Shown here piece after piece: positions 45,152-54,179 of a DNA stretch of 64,000 nt. The position numbers and the translations under genes were made by a program. The notes below the pieces were generated by a model. That model saw nothing but the letters and a program-made list of their open reading frames with translations. It made no database searches and had not been told where the DNA came from. This DNA is from Moorena sp. SS36440bin_2 (GTDB lineage: Bacteria > Cyanobacteriota > Cyanobacteriia > Cyanobacteriales > Coleofasciculaceae). The stretch spans positions 1 through 64,000 of the forward strand of contig WTKN01000435.1 in NCBI GenBank assembly GCA_011524395.1, in the 5' to 3' direction. How positions within the stretch are numbered: the first letter of the stretch is position 1; the number at the start of each line of letters is the position of its first letter.

Positions 45152-46561
45152 CTAATCGGCTTCGCCGCGCCAAAGGCGATCACAAAAATACTTGTGATAT
45201 AAATCACAGCGAGGCATGACGCTATTTCCTTGCAACTTTACTAACCCCATGCTGTATAACTTAAACGCTTGCTCCGATGGGATACTTACCCAGCCGTTTC
45301 CTTGAACTACCTTCTCCAAAGCAGTTGCCAATTCTCTAGACTGTTTAATATTCCCTAGATGGCGTCGCAGATGGTCACTGAATGGTCCAGCTTCTGTAGG
45401 TGCCAGATCTAACAATTGCCCTAGGGTAATGTCATTGTCTTGAATATAAGCTAAACCTTTGCGCAACAGATAAGGATGTCCTCCTACCATCACCATCAGT
45501 TGCTCGACTTCTCTGGGATTTCCATCGAGTCCATAACGTCTGACTAACTCCTGTACTTGCTCTGTGCTAAACTCTGGCAACTCAATTTCCAATCCAACGT
45601 TAGCCAGTGGTGAGTGATTGATATCCAAGGAGCTATAAATTTCTGTAGAATGTACTATCACCAACCGGAGTTTTTTCCAGATAGCGCTACTGCGATCGCC
45701 CCGCCTAGCGATGTCATACCAACCACGCAGAAGGCGACAAAAATCATCAGCAATAACGGGGTGTTCAAACACTCGATCAACTTTATCTATAACCAGTACA
45801 ATATTGCTTTTTATTTCTGGCAATAAATACTCTTGAAAATAATCTGTGGTGTTACTATTACATCCAAAAATATCATCCCAATACTCATTCAACTTATTTG
45901 ACAGCCCCAGATGCTGACCAACTCTGGCACAGAACCACCGTGAGAATTTGCCGAGGTCGCTATAGACGGTACTATCTGCTAACTCAAAGCTTAAGGTCAC
46001 AGCTTGATAACCTTGCTTCGGGATCTCAGCCAGCACTCTTTCAATCAGGGAGGTTTTGCCCATCTGTTGGGGTGCTTTTATCCGAATTAGAGCACCAGGT
46101 TTGACAATTGCCTCTAACAACTGATCTTCATAAGGAATACGCTCGATATAAAAGTCAACATTGAGAGAAACGGGCTTTTGTTGCCCTTCTGACTCTGGCA
46201 TCGGTGGGACGAGAAAAGATCTATATTTACTTAATAACTCTGGATTTACTAACTTAGGCTTATATTGGCTAAATAAGTCAATTAACTGATTACGGAGTGA
46301 GTAATGTTCACCTGGTGCATTTCTCAGCTCAAATTTCTCACACAGCTGTTGTACATGTTTTCTGACAGTAGCTTCTGTGATGTTTAGGGACTTAGCGATC
46401 GCTTCATCGCTTTGGCCCGCTAACATTTTATGCAAGACCTGTCGTTTACGTGGTGTGAGCTCATCAAATGCTACAGTAAAATCTAGTTGATTAAATTTCT
46501 CTAAGAACATCTCAGTCTTGCGGATAGAGATTTTGAATAATCGGTTTTTTCCCCTAGACAT
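45152..46561 (-). CDS. LuxR-type HTH plus AAA-like ATPase regulator
   Basis: The 469-residue protein begins with a LuxR/GerE-type helix-turn-helix at about 32-80 (FDELTPRKRQVLHKMLAGQS, DEAIAKSLNITEATVRKHVQ). An AAA-like (AAA_35) ATPase follows, with YIERIPYEDQLLEAIVKPGA, Walker A KAPQQMGKTS near 162-171 and Walker B LVIDKVDRVFEH. Such proteins are common in filamentous cyanobacteria and probably act as ATP-driven transcription regulators or signalling switches. The extreme C-terminus (DRLWRGEAD) is encoded by a dispersed repeat (cggcttcgccgcgcc), so the native end was probably replaced. An ATG at 46588 would add nine residues. Confidence 0.8.
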   Translation of the reverse strand: MSRGKNRLFKISIRKTEMFLEKFNQLDFTVAFDELTPRKRQVLHKMLAGQSDEAIAKSLNITEATVRKHVQQLCEKFELRNAPGEHYSLRNQLIDLFSQYKPKLVNPELLSKYRSFLVPPMPESEGQQKPVSLNVDFYIERIPYEDQLLEAIVKPGALIRIKAPQQMGKTSLIERVLAEIPKQGYQAVTLSFELADSTVYSDLGKFSRWFCARVGQHLGLSNKLNEYWDDIFGCNSNTTDYFQEYLLPEIKSNIVLVIDKVDRVFEHPVIADDFCRLLRGWYDIARRGDRSSAIWKKLRLVIVHSTEIYSSLDINHSPLANVGLEIELPEFSTEQVQELVRRYGLDGNPREVEQLMVMVGGHPYLLRKGLAYIQDNDITLGQLLDLAPTEAGPFSDHLRRHLGNIKQSRELATALEKVVQGNGWVSIPSEQAFKLYSMGLVKLQGNSVMPRCDLYHKYFCDRLWRGEAD

Positions 46562-47443
46562 AGCGTTTAGGTGGTTATCAAGATGCACCCAAAAAAGATA
46601 GTATTTATGCTAATTCTAAACCAATCCTAACTAGCTTATCGAAAAGCTGAGCTAGCCATGGGTTTGTGAAGATTTTCACACAAATTATGGATTAAACGTG
46701 GCTTGTGAGCCTTTTTCCACAAATTACCCTGATGTCTTTAACGCAGTATAAAGTTTGATTAATGGCAATCAAACCTATACGAGGTTATAGATGTCTCAGT
46801 ACTCTTTTGCCTTTTCCCTGAAGCTAAAACGCTGCGTCTGATGGCACTGAGTACTGGTCAGATCATATCACTCCCCGTTCCACTTGTATTACCCAAAATT
46901 GGGAGCTTGATGGGTTGTGTTGATAAAGCGATCAGCTTTTAGCTATCAGCTATCAGCTTGGTAGATACCTGATCCGAAGTGGGTGAAAACTTGACAAACG
47001 TAAGGTTAATACCTGGCCCCTTGTGCCGAACCGTTCCCAAGCTAAGTGCCTCAGGGCGAATGCTGAGGACTTTGATCTAGCCTTGATCTATATATAGGGA
47101 TTGAGAGCTGCCAAACAAAACGTCGTTAGTAGTTAGTCAGACCAATGGCATGGCTGAATTAAGGAATTAATATCAGTGGGGTCGGCATTCTGCCTGGGAA
47201 TTGTAACGGGCAAGATGCCCGTTCCACAGATGGGACCCGTGGCGACTTTAATAATTAGATGCGGAAACGCACCTAAAAGATGCCCATTCCATGCCTGATG
47301 CCCATTCCAAAAAACTATTAAAATCATTGCATAATTAAGCAATGCCAGACCAATTAACTAACTACTAACCCCTAACCCCTAACCTAAAATCCCCCGGATA
47401 TGACCGTCGGGATCAGCTGAAATTTAAATCAGGAGTTGCTGAT
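46562..47443. other. 882-base intergenic region with several repeat types
   Basis: No credible gene is present. Repeats include the palindrome ACGGGCAAGATGCCCGT at 47206-47222. Related gatgcccgttcc/gatgcccattcc units follow through 47310. The string atcagctttt agctatcagctatcagc lies at 46931-46957. The HD gene has a good AGGAG site at 47431-47435, which marks the right border. Confidence 0.5.
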
Positions 47444-48358
47444 ATGTCTACTACTATGATGTTTAATCCTACCGAGATAATCATTGATACCTGTGTTAAA
47501 AACCTAGAGACAGGTTTCCACAGCACTTATGGCAACCTTAAATCAGACTACTGTGAGCTGATTACTTGGGCTACTCACATGGCTCTGGAAAATATTGCTA
47601 ATAGTGACGCTCTTTATCACAACATTGAACACACCGTCCTAGTCACCCTAGTCGGACAGGAAATCTTGTGGGGTAAGCACATTTGCGAAGGGAGTGTCTC
47701 CTGTGAAGACTGGTTACACGTGATTATCTCTTTGTTGTGCCATGACATTGGGTATATCAAAGGCATCTGTAGCCAAGACCAACCAGACCAAGGATTGTAT
47801 GCCACAGGAATAGACAATTTTATGATTACTCTCCCTACAGGTGCCACTGATGCCAGCCTGACTCCCTACCATGTAGACCGGGGTAAGCAGTTTATTGATG
47901 AACACTTTGGTAATCACCTGCTGATTGATACTGAGCAGATTAAGCACAATATTGAATTAACCCGTTTCCCAGTACCTGATGATCAGGATCATCAAGACAC
48001 GGTTAACTATCCTGGTTTAGTCAGAGCAGCAGATTTGATTGGTCAGCTAGCTGATCCCCGCTACTTACAAAAAATTAGTGCCTTGTTCTACGAGTTTGAA
48101 GAAATCGGGAAAAATCAGATTTTAGGCTATCGTCATCCTGGTGATTTGCGCCGGAACTACCCAAACTTTTACTGGAATGTTGTCTATCCTTATATCAAAC
48201 CCGCATTGCCCTACCTAGAGCGAAGCCTTTCTGGTAAACAAATCCTGGCTAATCTCTATGCCAATGTCTTTCGAGTAGAACACCAATCCCAGGCTACAGC
48301 ACACTTCAGCCATCCCTGTCGCTATAGTCAAACTACAGCAGAACTATGTACAGCATGA
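47444..48358 (+). CDS. HD-domain metal-dependent phosphohydrolase
   Basis: The 304-residue protein carries the HD superfamily signature: His in YHNIEHTVLVTLVGQEIL (near 65-82), His-Asp in LLCHDIGYIKG (near 99), a second His in TPYHVDRGKQFIDEHFGNH and an Asp in LVRAADLIGQLADP. The Y-H-N-x-E-H motif resembles cyclic-nucleotide phosphodiesterases, but the substrate is not established. The start is strong (AGGAG at 47431). It stands alone between repeat-rich spacers, 85 bases past the last repeat. Confidence 0.8.
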   Translation: MSTTMMFNPTEIIIDTCVKNLETGFHSTYGNLKSDYCELITWATHMALENIANSDALYHNIEHTVLVTLVGQEILWGKHICEGSVSCEDWLHVIISLLCHDIGYIKGICSQDQPDQGLYATGIDNFMITLPTGATDASLTPYHVDRGKQFIDEHFGNHLLIDTEQIKHNIELTRFPVPDDQDHQDTVNYPGLVRAADLIGQLADPRYLQKISALFYEFEEIGKNQILGYRHPGDLRRNYPNFYWNVVYPYIKPALPYLERSLSGKQILANLYANVFRVEHQSQATAHFSHPCRYSQTTAELCTA

Positions 48359-48473
48359 TCACGGTAAAAGGCAAATCATCAAGGCAAATCAACAATGGCG
48401 GTTTTGTCTAAAGTTAATTGAAAATTGACCATTGATCATTGACAATTAACATTTAACATTTAACAAATGACCA

Positions 48474-49478
48474 ATGAAAGCCATTTTAATGAACGCTCCT
48501 GGTACACCTGAAGTGCTCAAACTTCAGGATGTACCAGCTCCCAGAATTAAAAACGACACAGAAATCCTGGTGCGTCTTCACGCTGCTGGTGTTAATCCCA
48601 TTGACACCAAACTGCGGCGTAGAGGCACCTTTTACCGTGACCAAATGCCAGCTATCCTAGGCTGCGATGGTGCTGGTGTGGTAGAAACTGTTGGTGCTGG
48701 TGTCGATAAATTCCAGGTCGGTGATGAAGTGTATTTCTGTGCTGGGGGATTAGGATTATCTGGTACAGGTAACTATGCCGAACTAGCTGTTGTTGATCAG
48801 TCCTTAGTTGCCCACAAGCCTAAATCCCTCTCCTTCCCTGAAGCCGCTGCTGCTCCTCTAGTACTGATCACTGCCTGGGAATCATTGTATGACCGAGGAC
48901 GCTTGGAAGCAGGACAAAAGGTGCTGATTCAGGCAGGTGCTGGTGGTGTCGGTCACATTGCTATTCAGCTAGCTAAGCTCAAAGGTGCTGAGGTTTGTAC
49001 TACTGTCGGTTCTCAAGAAAAAGCTAGATTAGTGCGTCAGTTAGGTGCTGACTATCCTATCCTTTACAAACAAACTAGCTTTGTCAAAGCTGCCTTGGAT
49101 TGGACTGGGGGAGAGGGAGTAGATGTGGCGTTCGATACTGTAGGCGGTAAAACCTTTTATGACACCTGTGAAGCAGTGCGAGTATATGGGGATATTGTAA
49201 CTATCCTCCAACCAGACCCAGCCGAAGGTAATTTGAAGACAGCGCGGACGAATAATTTGCGCATCAGTCTAGAACTCATGCTCACCCCAGCCTTGAAAGG
49301 ACTCACTACAGCTCAACAGCACCAAACCGAGATTCTCCAGCAGTGTGCTAATTGGATTGATCAAGGTAAACTGAAAATTCACCTCAACCAACGGTTTCCC
49401 CTCAAAGACGCTGCTGCTGCTCACAACGCTATCGAAGCCGGTTCCATGACAGGTAAGGTAGCACTACTTATCAACTAA
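48474..49478 (+). CDS. Zinc-independent quinone oxidoreductase (MDR family)
   Basis: The 334-residue medium-chain dehydrogenase/reductase has the GroES-like N-terminus (MKAILMNAPGTPEVLKLQDV, then GVNPIDTKLRRRGTFYRDQM), the NADPH-binding motif LIQAGAGGVGHIAIQLAKLK and the C-terminal HNAIEAGSMTGKVALLIN. Cysteines for structural zinc are absent, so it belongs to the quinone oxidoreductase or zeta-crystallin-like branch. The acceptor is unknown. It starts with ATG 110 bases after the HD gene and may be its own unit. Confidence 0.9.
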   Translation: MKAILMNAPGTPEVLKLQDVPAPRIKNDTEILVRLHAAGVNPIDTKLRRRGTFYRDQMPAILGCDGAGVVETVGAGVDKFQVGDEVYFCAGGLGLSGTGNYAELAVVDQSLVAHKPKSLSFPEAAAAPLVLITAWESLYDRGRLEAGQKVLIQAGAGGVGHIAIQLAKLKGAEVCTTVGSQEKARLVRQLGADYPILYKQTSFVKAALDWTGGEGVDVAFDTVGGKTFYDTCEAVRVYGDIVTILQPDPAEGNLKTARTNNLRISLELMLTPALKGLTTAQQHQTEILQQCANWIDQGKLKIHLNQRFPLKDAAAAHNAIEAGSMTGKVALLIN

Positions 49479-49648
49479 AGAAAATAGTCACTAATACAAC
49501 TCATCTCTAATAATGATTTAAGGGTTCTAGCTTCATAGATGCCTAGAACCCTTGTTAGCTTACATGCGGTTTGCGTTGGCGAATCAAATTCGCGCTTAGG
49601 TGCCCTTTACGATGGGCGAGTCAATTCCCCTTGGGTAGCACCTTTAGA

Positions 49649-49730
49649 TGCGGACGAAAGGACTTGAACCTTCACGTCTTGCGACACTAGAACCTAAATC
49701 TAGCGCGTCTACCAATTCCGCCACGTCCGC
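49649..49730 (-). tRNA. tRNA-Leu (UAG anticodon)
   Basis: On the minus strand, GCGGACG at the 5' end pairs with CGTCCGC at the 3' end. The anticodon loop TTTAGGT gives anticodon UAG, decoding CUA and CUG-type leucine codons. The long variable arm (GTGTCGCAAGACGT) is typical of leucine tRNA. The T arm GGTTCAAGTCC is present. CCA is not encoded. Confidence 0.95.
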
Positions 49731-50133
49731 TTACTGTGCGGTTTCTATCATAGCATATATTTTAGCTTTTATGGCAACTGCTGGGGAAAATTTTCCCAAA
49801 TTCCCCTGAAAAAGTCCCTTTATCACCTACACCTCAACTCTCACCCCGCCCTGGAAAGCAACATAGCCTTCCATAGGTTTCGCCTTCTCCTTGGTAGTTG
49901 GGTAATACCACGCTGTATCCTTAAGACCGCTTAGGTGCCCATTAGCACCTCAAGTAGCGTGGGCGTAGCCCATAGGCTTACCTACCATAGATGAGAATCG
50001 CAATTGAAGGCTAGAATCCAGTCAGGAATAGTTGCCAATCCACCTCAACCAAATCCATAGTTTGGTTAATTTTTCGCATCCTATTTCGACGAGCCCATTA
50101 GTAAACTAGTATAACTGGAGACCGCAAGTCAAT
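49731..50133. other. Spacer with palindromic repeats before amidase gene
   Basis: These 403 bases hold AGGTGC..GCACCT (49932-49949) and TGGGCGTAGCCCA (49958-49971). AGTATAACT near 50108-50116 could be a -10 region for the amidase gene. No ORF was accepted. Confidence 0.4.
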
Positions 50134-51306
50134 ATGTCTTTCACTGCTAGTGTCATTTCAGCAAAAGAATGGGGAGCTAAACCCCCAAAACAATGGCCAG
50201 ATACTACTAGACCACGATATATTATTATTCACCATACTGCTACTCCAAATGCCCCGAATGATCTATCAAAAGGAACCTTATGGGGCTCCAGAAGTTTGGC
50301 TAGGAGTATTCAAAAATCCCACATGGATGGGTTTGGCTGGGATGACTCAGGTCACAACTTTTTGAATACCACGGGTGGACATTTACTCGAAGGTAGACAG
50401 GGTTCCTTATCAGCGATTAAAAAAGGACGTTCTGTCAGCTCTGCTCATGCTGGTAGTACTCTAGGTAACCAGTCACCGGGAATTGAAAATGAAGGCACCT
50501 TTATCAGCTACCGGATGAATGCCAAACAATGGAAAAGTTTGGTAGATTTATGTGTTTCGATTTGCAATACTACCAAGATTAGCCCAGACAATATTAAAGG
50601 GCATCGAGACTTTTCACCAACCCAATGCCCTGGGGACTGGTTATACAGTCAATTGCCTCGGTTGCGCCGAGAAGTTCGTCAGCGCCTTGACTCCTCAGTT
50701 GAAGACTATATCAGAGAAGGAGACACTGGTCTGAAAGTCAAAGAGCTACAGCAATCCCTCCAAACTCAAGGGTTTAGTCCCGGTCCAGTTGATGGCATTT
50801 TTGGTCCTGCTACTACCAAAGCAGTGATTTCCTTTCAGAAGTTTGAAGGACTAAATGCCAATGGATTAGTGGGTTCAAAGACCTGGGAAGCACTGAAAAC
50901 TTCTTCTAAACCATCAGAGGAATCTCCTTCGGAACCAGGTAACAAGAAGCGGGAGCCTGTGCTGCTCCTTAACACCTACAAGTATTATCGTGGGTTACCT
51001 CACCAAAAACAAGCGATTGAGTGGCTACAAAAACAACTACCAAAAGAAGTCTTGGAAGAGTTTTCAGAAAGATGGCGTAATGATCAACCCTCATCTGCGT
51101 ATCTTCCTTTAATTCAAGGAGCAGTTGGATCAGAAGTAGAGGAACTACAGCAGCTGCTCCAAACCCAAGGATTTTATTCTGGTACAACCGATGGTGATTT
51201 TGGCTCTCGGACAAAATCTGCTGTGATTGCTTATCAGAAAGCTAAAGGATTATATGCTGATGGGATTGTAGGTTCTATAACTTGGTCTACTTTGAATTTT
51301 GACTAA
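50134..51306 (+). CDS. PGRP-type N-acetylmuramoyl-L-alanine amidase with two PG-binding domains
   Basis: The 390-residue protein has an N-terminal amidase_2/PGRP domain with zinc ligands in YIIIHHTATPNAPND, SHMDGFGWDDSGHNFLNT and the final GHRDFSPTQCPGDWLYSQL. Two peptidoglycan-binding (PG_binding_1) domains follow, near 195-255 (VKELQQSLQTQGFSPGPVDG) and 325-388 (VEELQQLLQTQGFYSGTTDG). It cleaves the bond between MurNAc and L-Ala. No signal peptide is evident, which is unusual for a secreted hydrolase; alternative export or release on lysis are options. A linker rich in Pro, Ser and Lys separates the repeats. Confidence 0.9.
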   Translation: MSFTASVISAKEWGAKPPKQWPDTTRPRYIIIHHTATPNAPNDLSKGTLWGSRSLARSIQKSHMDGFGWDDSGHNFLNTTGGHLLEGRQGSLSAIKKGRSVSSAHAGSTLGNQSPGIENEGTFISYRMNAKQWKSLVDLCVSICNTTKISPDNIKGHRDFSPTQCPGDWLYSQLPRLRREVRQRLDSSVEDYIREGDTGLKVKELQQSLQTQGFSPGPVDGIFGPATTKAVISFQKFEGLNANGLVGSKTWEALKTSSKPSEESPSEPGNKKREPVLLLNTYKYYRGLPHQKQAIEWLQKQLPKEVLEEFSERWRNDQPSSAYLPLIQGAVGSEVEELQQLLQTQGFYSGTTDGDFGSRTKSAVIAYQKAKGLYADGIVGSITWSTLNFD

Positions 51307-51333
51307 TGGTAATGGGGAACTTGGAATTGGTGA

Positions 51334-51963
51334 TTGGTAGTTTGCGATTACCCCTTAACCATTAATCTATACAAGAGGTGCGCTCTTCTTGGCGAATTTA
51401 ATTCGCCAAGAAGAGCGCATTTAGCCGGTATTTGGGAATCCTTATGGTGGTCTTTAGTAAAGGCTACAACTGTAGGCTATGGTGATAAATCTCCCGTTAG
51501 TTTTGTGGGGCGTTTGGTGGCAATTGTTTGGATGTTTACTGGATTATTCGTGGTTGCCTACTTCACAGCAGCCATCACAGCTGATCGTCTTGAATCGAAT
51601 ATTTTTGATCTTATCGATCTATTCGGAAAACAGGTTGCTACTGTCGCAGACACGACCTCTGCCAGATATATGAATCAACAGCCAGTCAAGCTGATTGAAT
51701 TTGAGCAGGTGGAAGATGCATACAAAGCTCTCAAAGCGGGGCAAGTGCAGGCTCTAGTTTATGATTCACCAACCTTACTTTACCAAACGTCACAAAACCG
51801 AGAATACCAGATTGTAGGTGAGTTGTTTGCTGAACAAGACTACGGCATAGTTTTGCCTCAAGGTAGTCATTATCGTGAGTCAATCAACCGAATTATTTTG
51901 CAATTACAGGAAGACGGAGAACTCACCAACCTAGAGCAAAAGTGGTTTCCTTCTAACCAGTAA
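51334..51963 (+). pseudogene. GluR0-type ligand-gated potassium channel, 5'-truncated
   Basis: The frame encodes the pore helix and selectivity filter TTVGYGDKSP, one downstream membrane helix (LVAIVWMFTGLFVVAYFTAA) and a C-terminal lobe of a periplasmic glutamate-type binding domain (VATVADTTSARYMNQQPVKL; YKALKAGQVQALVYDSPTLL; QDYGIVLPQGSHYRESINRI). Complete GluR0-like channels start with a signal peptide, the S1 lobe and a first membrane helix; all of these are missing. The only start is a TTG inside repetitive DNA. A perfect palindrome at 51379-51419 lies at the break. The product is unlikely to be functional, so I call it a pseudogene. Confidence 0.75.
51379..51419. repeat. 41-bp perfect palindrome at channel truncation point
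   Basis: TGCGCTCTTCTTGGCGAATT is followed by one T and then its exact inverse complement, giving 20-base arms with a single-base centre. It lies immediately before the surviving channel sequence (AGIWESLWWSLV). A related but imperfect unit (ggcgaatcaaattcgc) lies at 49578-49593 and flags this as a dispersed family. Confidence 0.9.
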
Positions 51964-52049
51964 GATTAGGTATGCTTAATCACGTACAATAGGGTCTATT
52001 CCATGCATAGTAATTGGTAATTGGCCATTGGTAATTGGTAATTGGTAAC

Positions 52050-54161
52050 GTGACACAAGAGATACAGCTTCAAATTGAAACAATTGATCAAAAATCCCTG
52101 CACCTAAGGACAGTCAAGGCTTTGGGACGAGCACACGCAACCACTCTTGGTCATTTTCCTGAAGGAGCTTTTGATCAACACGCACTCGATCGTCAAATAC
52201 TTGTGGCGCTTACTCCTGAAAAAAAGTGTACCGGTTATTTGTTATACCGGAAGGTGCGTAGACATAATATCATCGTTCTTGTTCATCTGTGCATCGAGCC
52301 ATCATGGCGTGGTAACGGTATTGCTAGAAAGCTGGTTAATTATCTAAGTCAGAACACTCAGGACTTTTACGGCATTAAACTCAAATGCCGTCGTGATTAT
52401 GAATTACATAAAATGTGGTCTCACTTAGACTTTGTTCCTTTGGCTGAAAAACCCGGAAGGAGCAAAGATGGAAAACTACTTACCGTTTGGTGGCGCGATC
52501 ACGACCATCCCACCCTATTTTCTACGGTTGCTACCCAAAAACTTGAGTCTAAATTATGTGCAGTCATTGATACCAGCGTGTTTTTTGACTTGCAAGGAGA
52601 TGAAGCTAGCTCAAAGACAGAATCCGACTCTCTACTAGCTGATTGGTTACAGCCTGACTTAGAGTTATGTATAACTAATGAAATATTTAAGGTTATCAAT
52701 ACTATTGATGATACTAAACAAAGGAATGCTAAACGCCAGTTAGCCTATACCTTTACTCAACTCCCTTACACTCCGAAAGACTTTCAAACAGCTTGGCGCT
52801 CTCTAAGCAAGATTTTGTTATCAACTCAGGGAACTATCAATAAATCTGAACTGCGTCAGTTAGCTATAGCCATAGCTTCAGATGCACCATTTTTTTTGAC
52901 TAGTAATTCACAAATACTAGCGATCGCAGATGCTATCAATGAGAAATTAAACTTATCAATCCTTAGTCCTACTAGTTTAATTGTTAAGCTAGATTATCTT
53001 CACGAATATATTAACTATCAGCCTGTACGCTTAGCAGGAACAGGTATCACTAGACAACGTGTTCATAAATTAGATCAGGTACGTTTATTGAGTGAAACGT
53101 TTTTGGTCGAAGATCAGGAAGAAAAGCTTAATAAGTTTAAAAAACGGCTAGAAAATATTATTGTTAATCCAGATAAATTTAAATGTTATGTTATTCTTAA
53201 TTCAGAAAATAAGCCCCTAGCTTTAATTGCGTATCATACCCATAAAAATCATGAGTTAAACGTGCCAATTTTTCGGGTTAGATCAGGTTCTATTGAAGAA
53301 ACTCTGGGGCGGCACTTAATTTTTTGGTTTATATCTCTGTCAGTAAGTGAAAATCTGCCATTTACAAGAATTACTGAACCTTATTTGGATCAAACTATTC
53401 TTAGCGCTATTCAAGATGATGCATTTTTTCAAGTTAACGATGGCTATTTAAATGCCAATCTTGCGGTGGCGGTTACGGCGACAGAATTATCCGACTATCT
53501 CACTAATTTAGCTCATCGAAGTCAAGATTATAACTTTTGCCTAAAAATTGCTGATACCCTCAAAACTGATAATTTAACCAAAGCGGTAAAAACAACTCTA
53601 GACGTTGAACGCATACTTTGGCCAGCAAAAATTATTGATGCTGACCTTCCTACTATAATCATTCCTATTCAACCGAAATGGGCAAAGGAATTATTCGATG
53701 AAGACTTAGCTAACCAGCTCCTATGGAGATCGGAAACTGATCTGGCGCTAAAACGTGAACTGGTCTATTATCGAAGCTATCGAGGTAATGGTGGCTTAAA
53801 ACCAGGGGTTGTTGGTAGAATTCTTTGGTATGTAAGCTATAATAAAAAGTATTGCGGCACAGGAAAGGTAAGAGCGTGCTCTAGACTTGATGAAGTAGTC
53901 GTAAACAAACCTAAAAATCTCCATCAACAGTTTCGCCGATTGGGTGTATATGAATTAGAAGATTTAATGAAGCTTACCAAAAATGATCCTAATAAAAAGC
54001 TGATGGCACTTCGATTTAGTGATACTGAAATTTTTAAAAATCCTATAGATTTGGCTGAAATTCAAGAAATACTTGGTAAGCGTTTAACACTTCAATCACC
54101 GTTGCGGATTGATAAGGAACAATTTACAATGATATATAGAGAAGGCACCCAAAATCAATAA
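52050..54161 (+). CDS. GNAT-PIN-(GNAT-like)-(PUA/ASCH-like) fusion protein
   Basis: The 703-residue protein has four parts. Residues ~1-150 are a GNAT acetyltransferase with the acetyl-CoA loop EPSWRGNGIARKL (83-95). Residues ~165-315 resemble a PIN nuclease: VIDTSVFF (Asp174), NEIFKV (Glu211) and IASDAPFFLTSN (Asp278), though the usual final Asp is Asn. Residues ~325-475 look like a second, degenerate GNAT (KPLALIAYHTHKNHELNVPI, then a DDAFFQVND ending). Residues ~530-690 begin IIIPIQPKWAKELF, paralleling the ASCH protein next door. I chose the GTG at 52050; a TTG at 52035 lies in repetitive DNA. Function is unknown; the context suggests defence or RNA/base-modification control. Confidence 0.75.
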   Translation: MTQEIQLQIETIDQKSLHLRTVKALGRAHATTLGHFPEGAFDQHALDRQILVALTPEKKCTGYLLYRKVRRHNIIVLVHLCIEPSWRGNGIARKLVNYLSQNTQDFYGIKLKCRRDYELHKMWSHLDFVPLAEKPGRSKDGKLLTVWWRDHDHPTLFSTVATQKLESKLCAVIDTSVFFDLQGDEASSKTESDSLLADWLQPDLELCITNEIFKVINTIDDTKQRNAKRQLAYTFTQLPYTPKDFQTAWRSLSKILLSTQGTINKSELRQLAIAIASDAPFFLTSNSQILAIADAINEKLNLSILSPTSLIVKLDYLHEYINYQPVRLAGTGITRQRVHKLDQVRLLSETFLVEDQEEKLNKFKKRLENIIVNPDKFKCYVILNSENKPLALIAYHTHKNHELNVPIFRVRSGSIEETLGRHLIFWFISLSVSENLPFTRITEPYLDQTILSAIQDDAFFQVNDGYLNANLAVAVTATELSDYLTNLAHRSQDYNFCLKIADTLKTDNLTKAVKTTLDVERILWPAKIIDADLPTIIIPIQPKWAKELFDEDLANQLLWRSETDLALKRELVYYRSYRGNGGLKPGVVGRILWYVSYNKKYCGTGKVRACSRLDEVVVNKPKNLHQQFRRLGVYELEDLMKLTKNDPNKKLMALRFSDTEIFKNPIDLAEIQEILGKRLTLQSPLRIDKEQFTMIYREGTQNQ

Positions 54162-54179
54162 AAATTACTCGTGTTAACA

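Noticed and set aside
50134-51306. Prophage lysis gene interpretation of the amidase
   Set aside because: No holin, terminase, portal or integrase nearby; cyanobacterial chromosomes carry such PGRP amidases.
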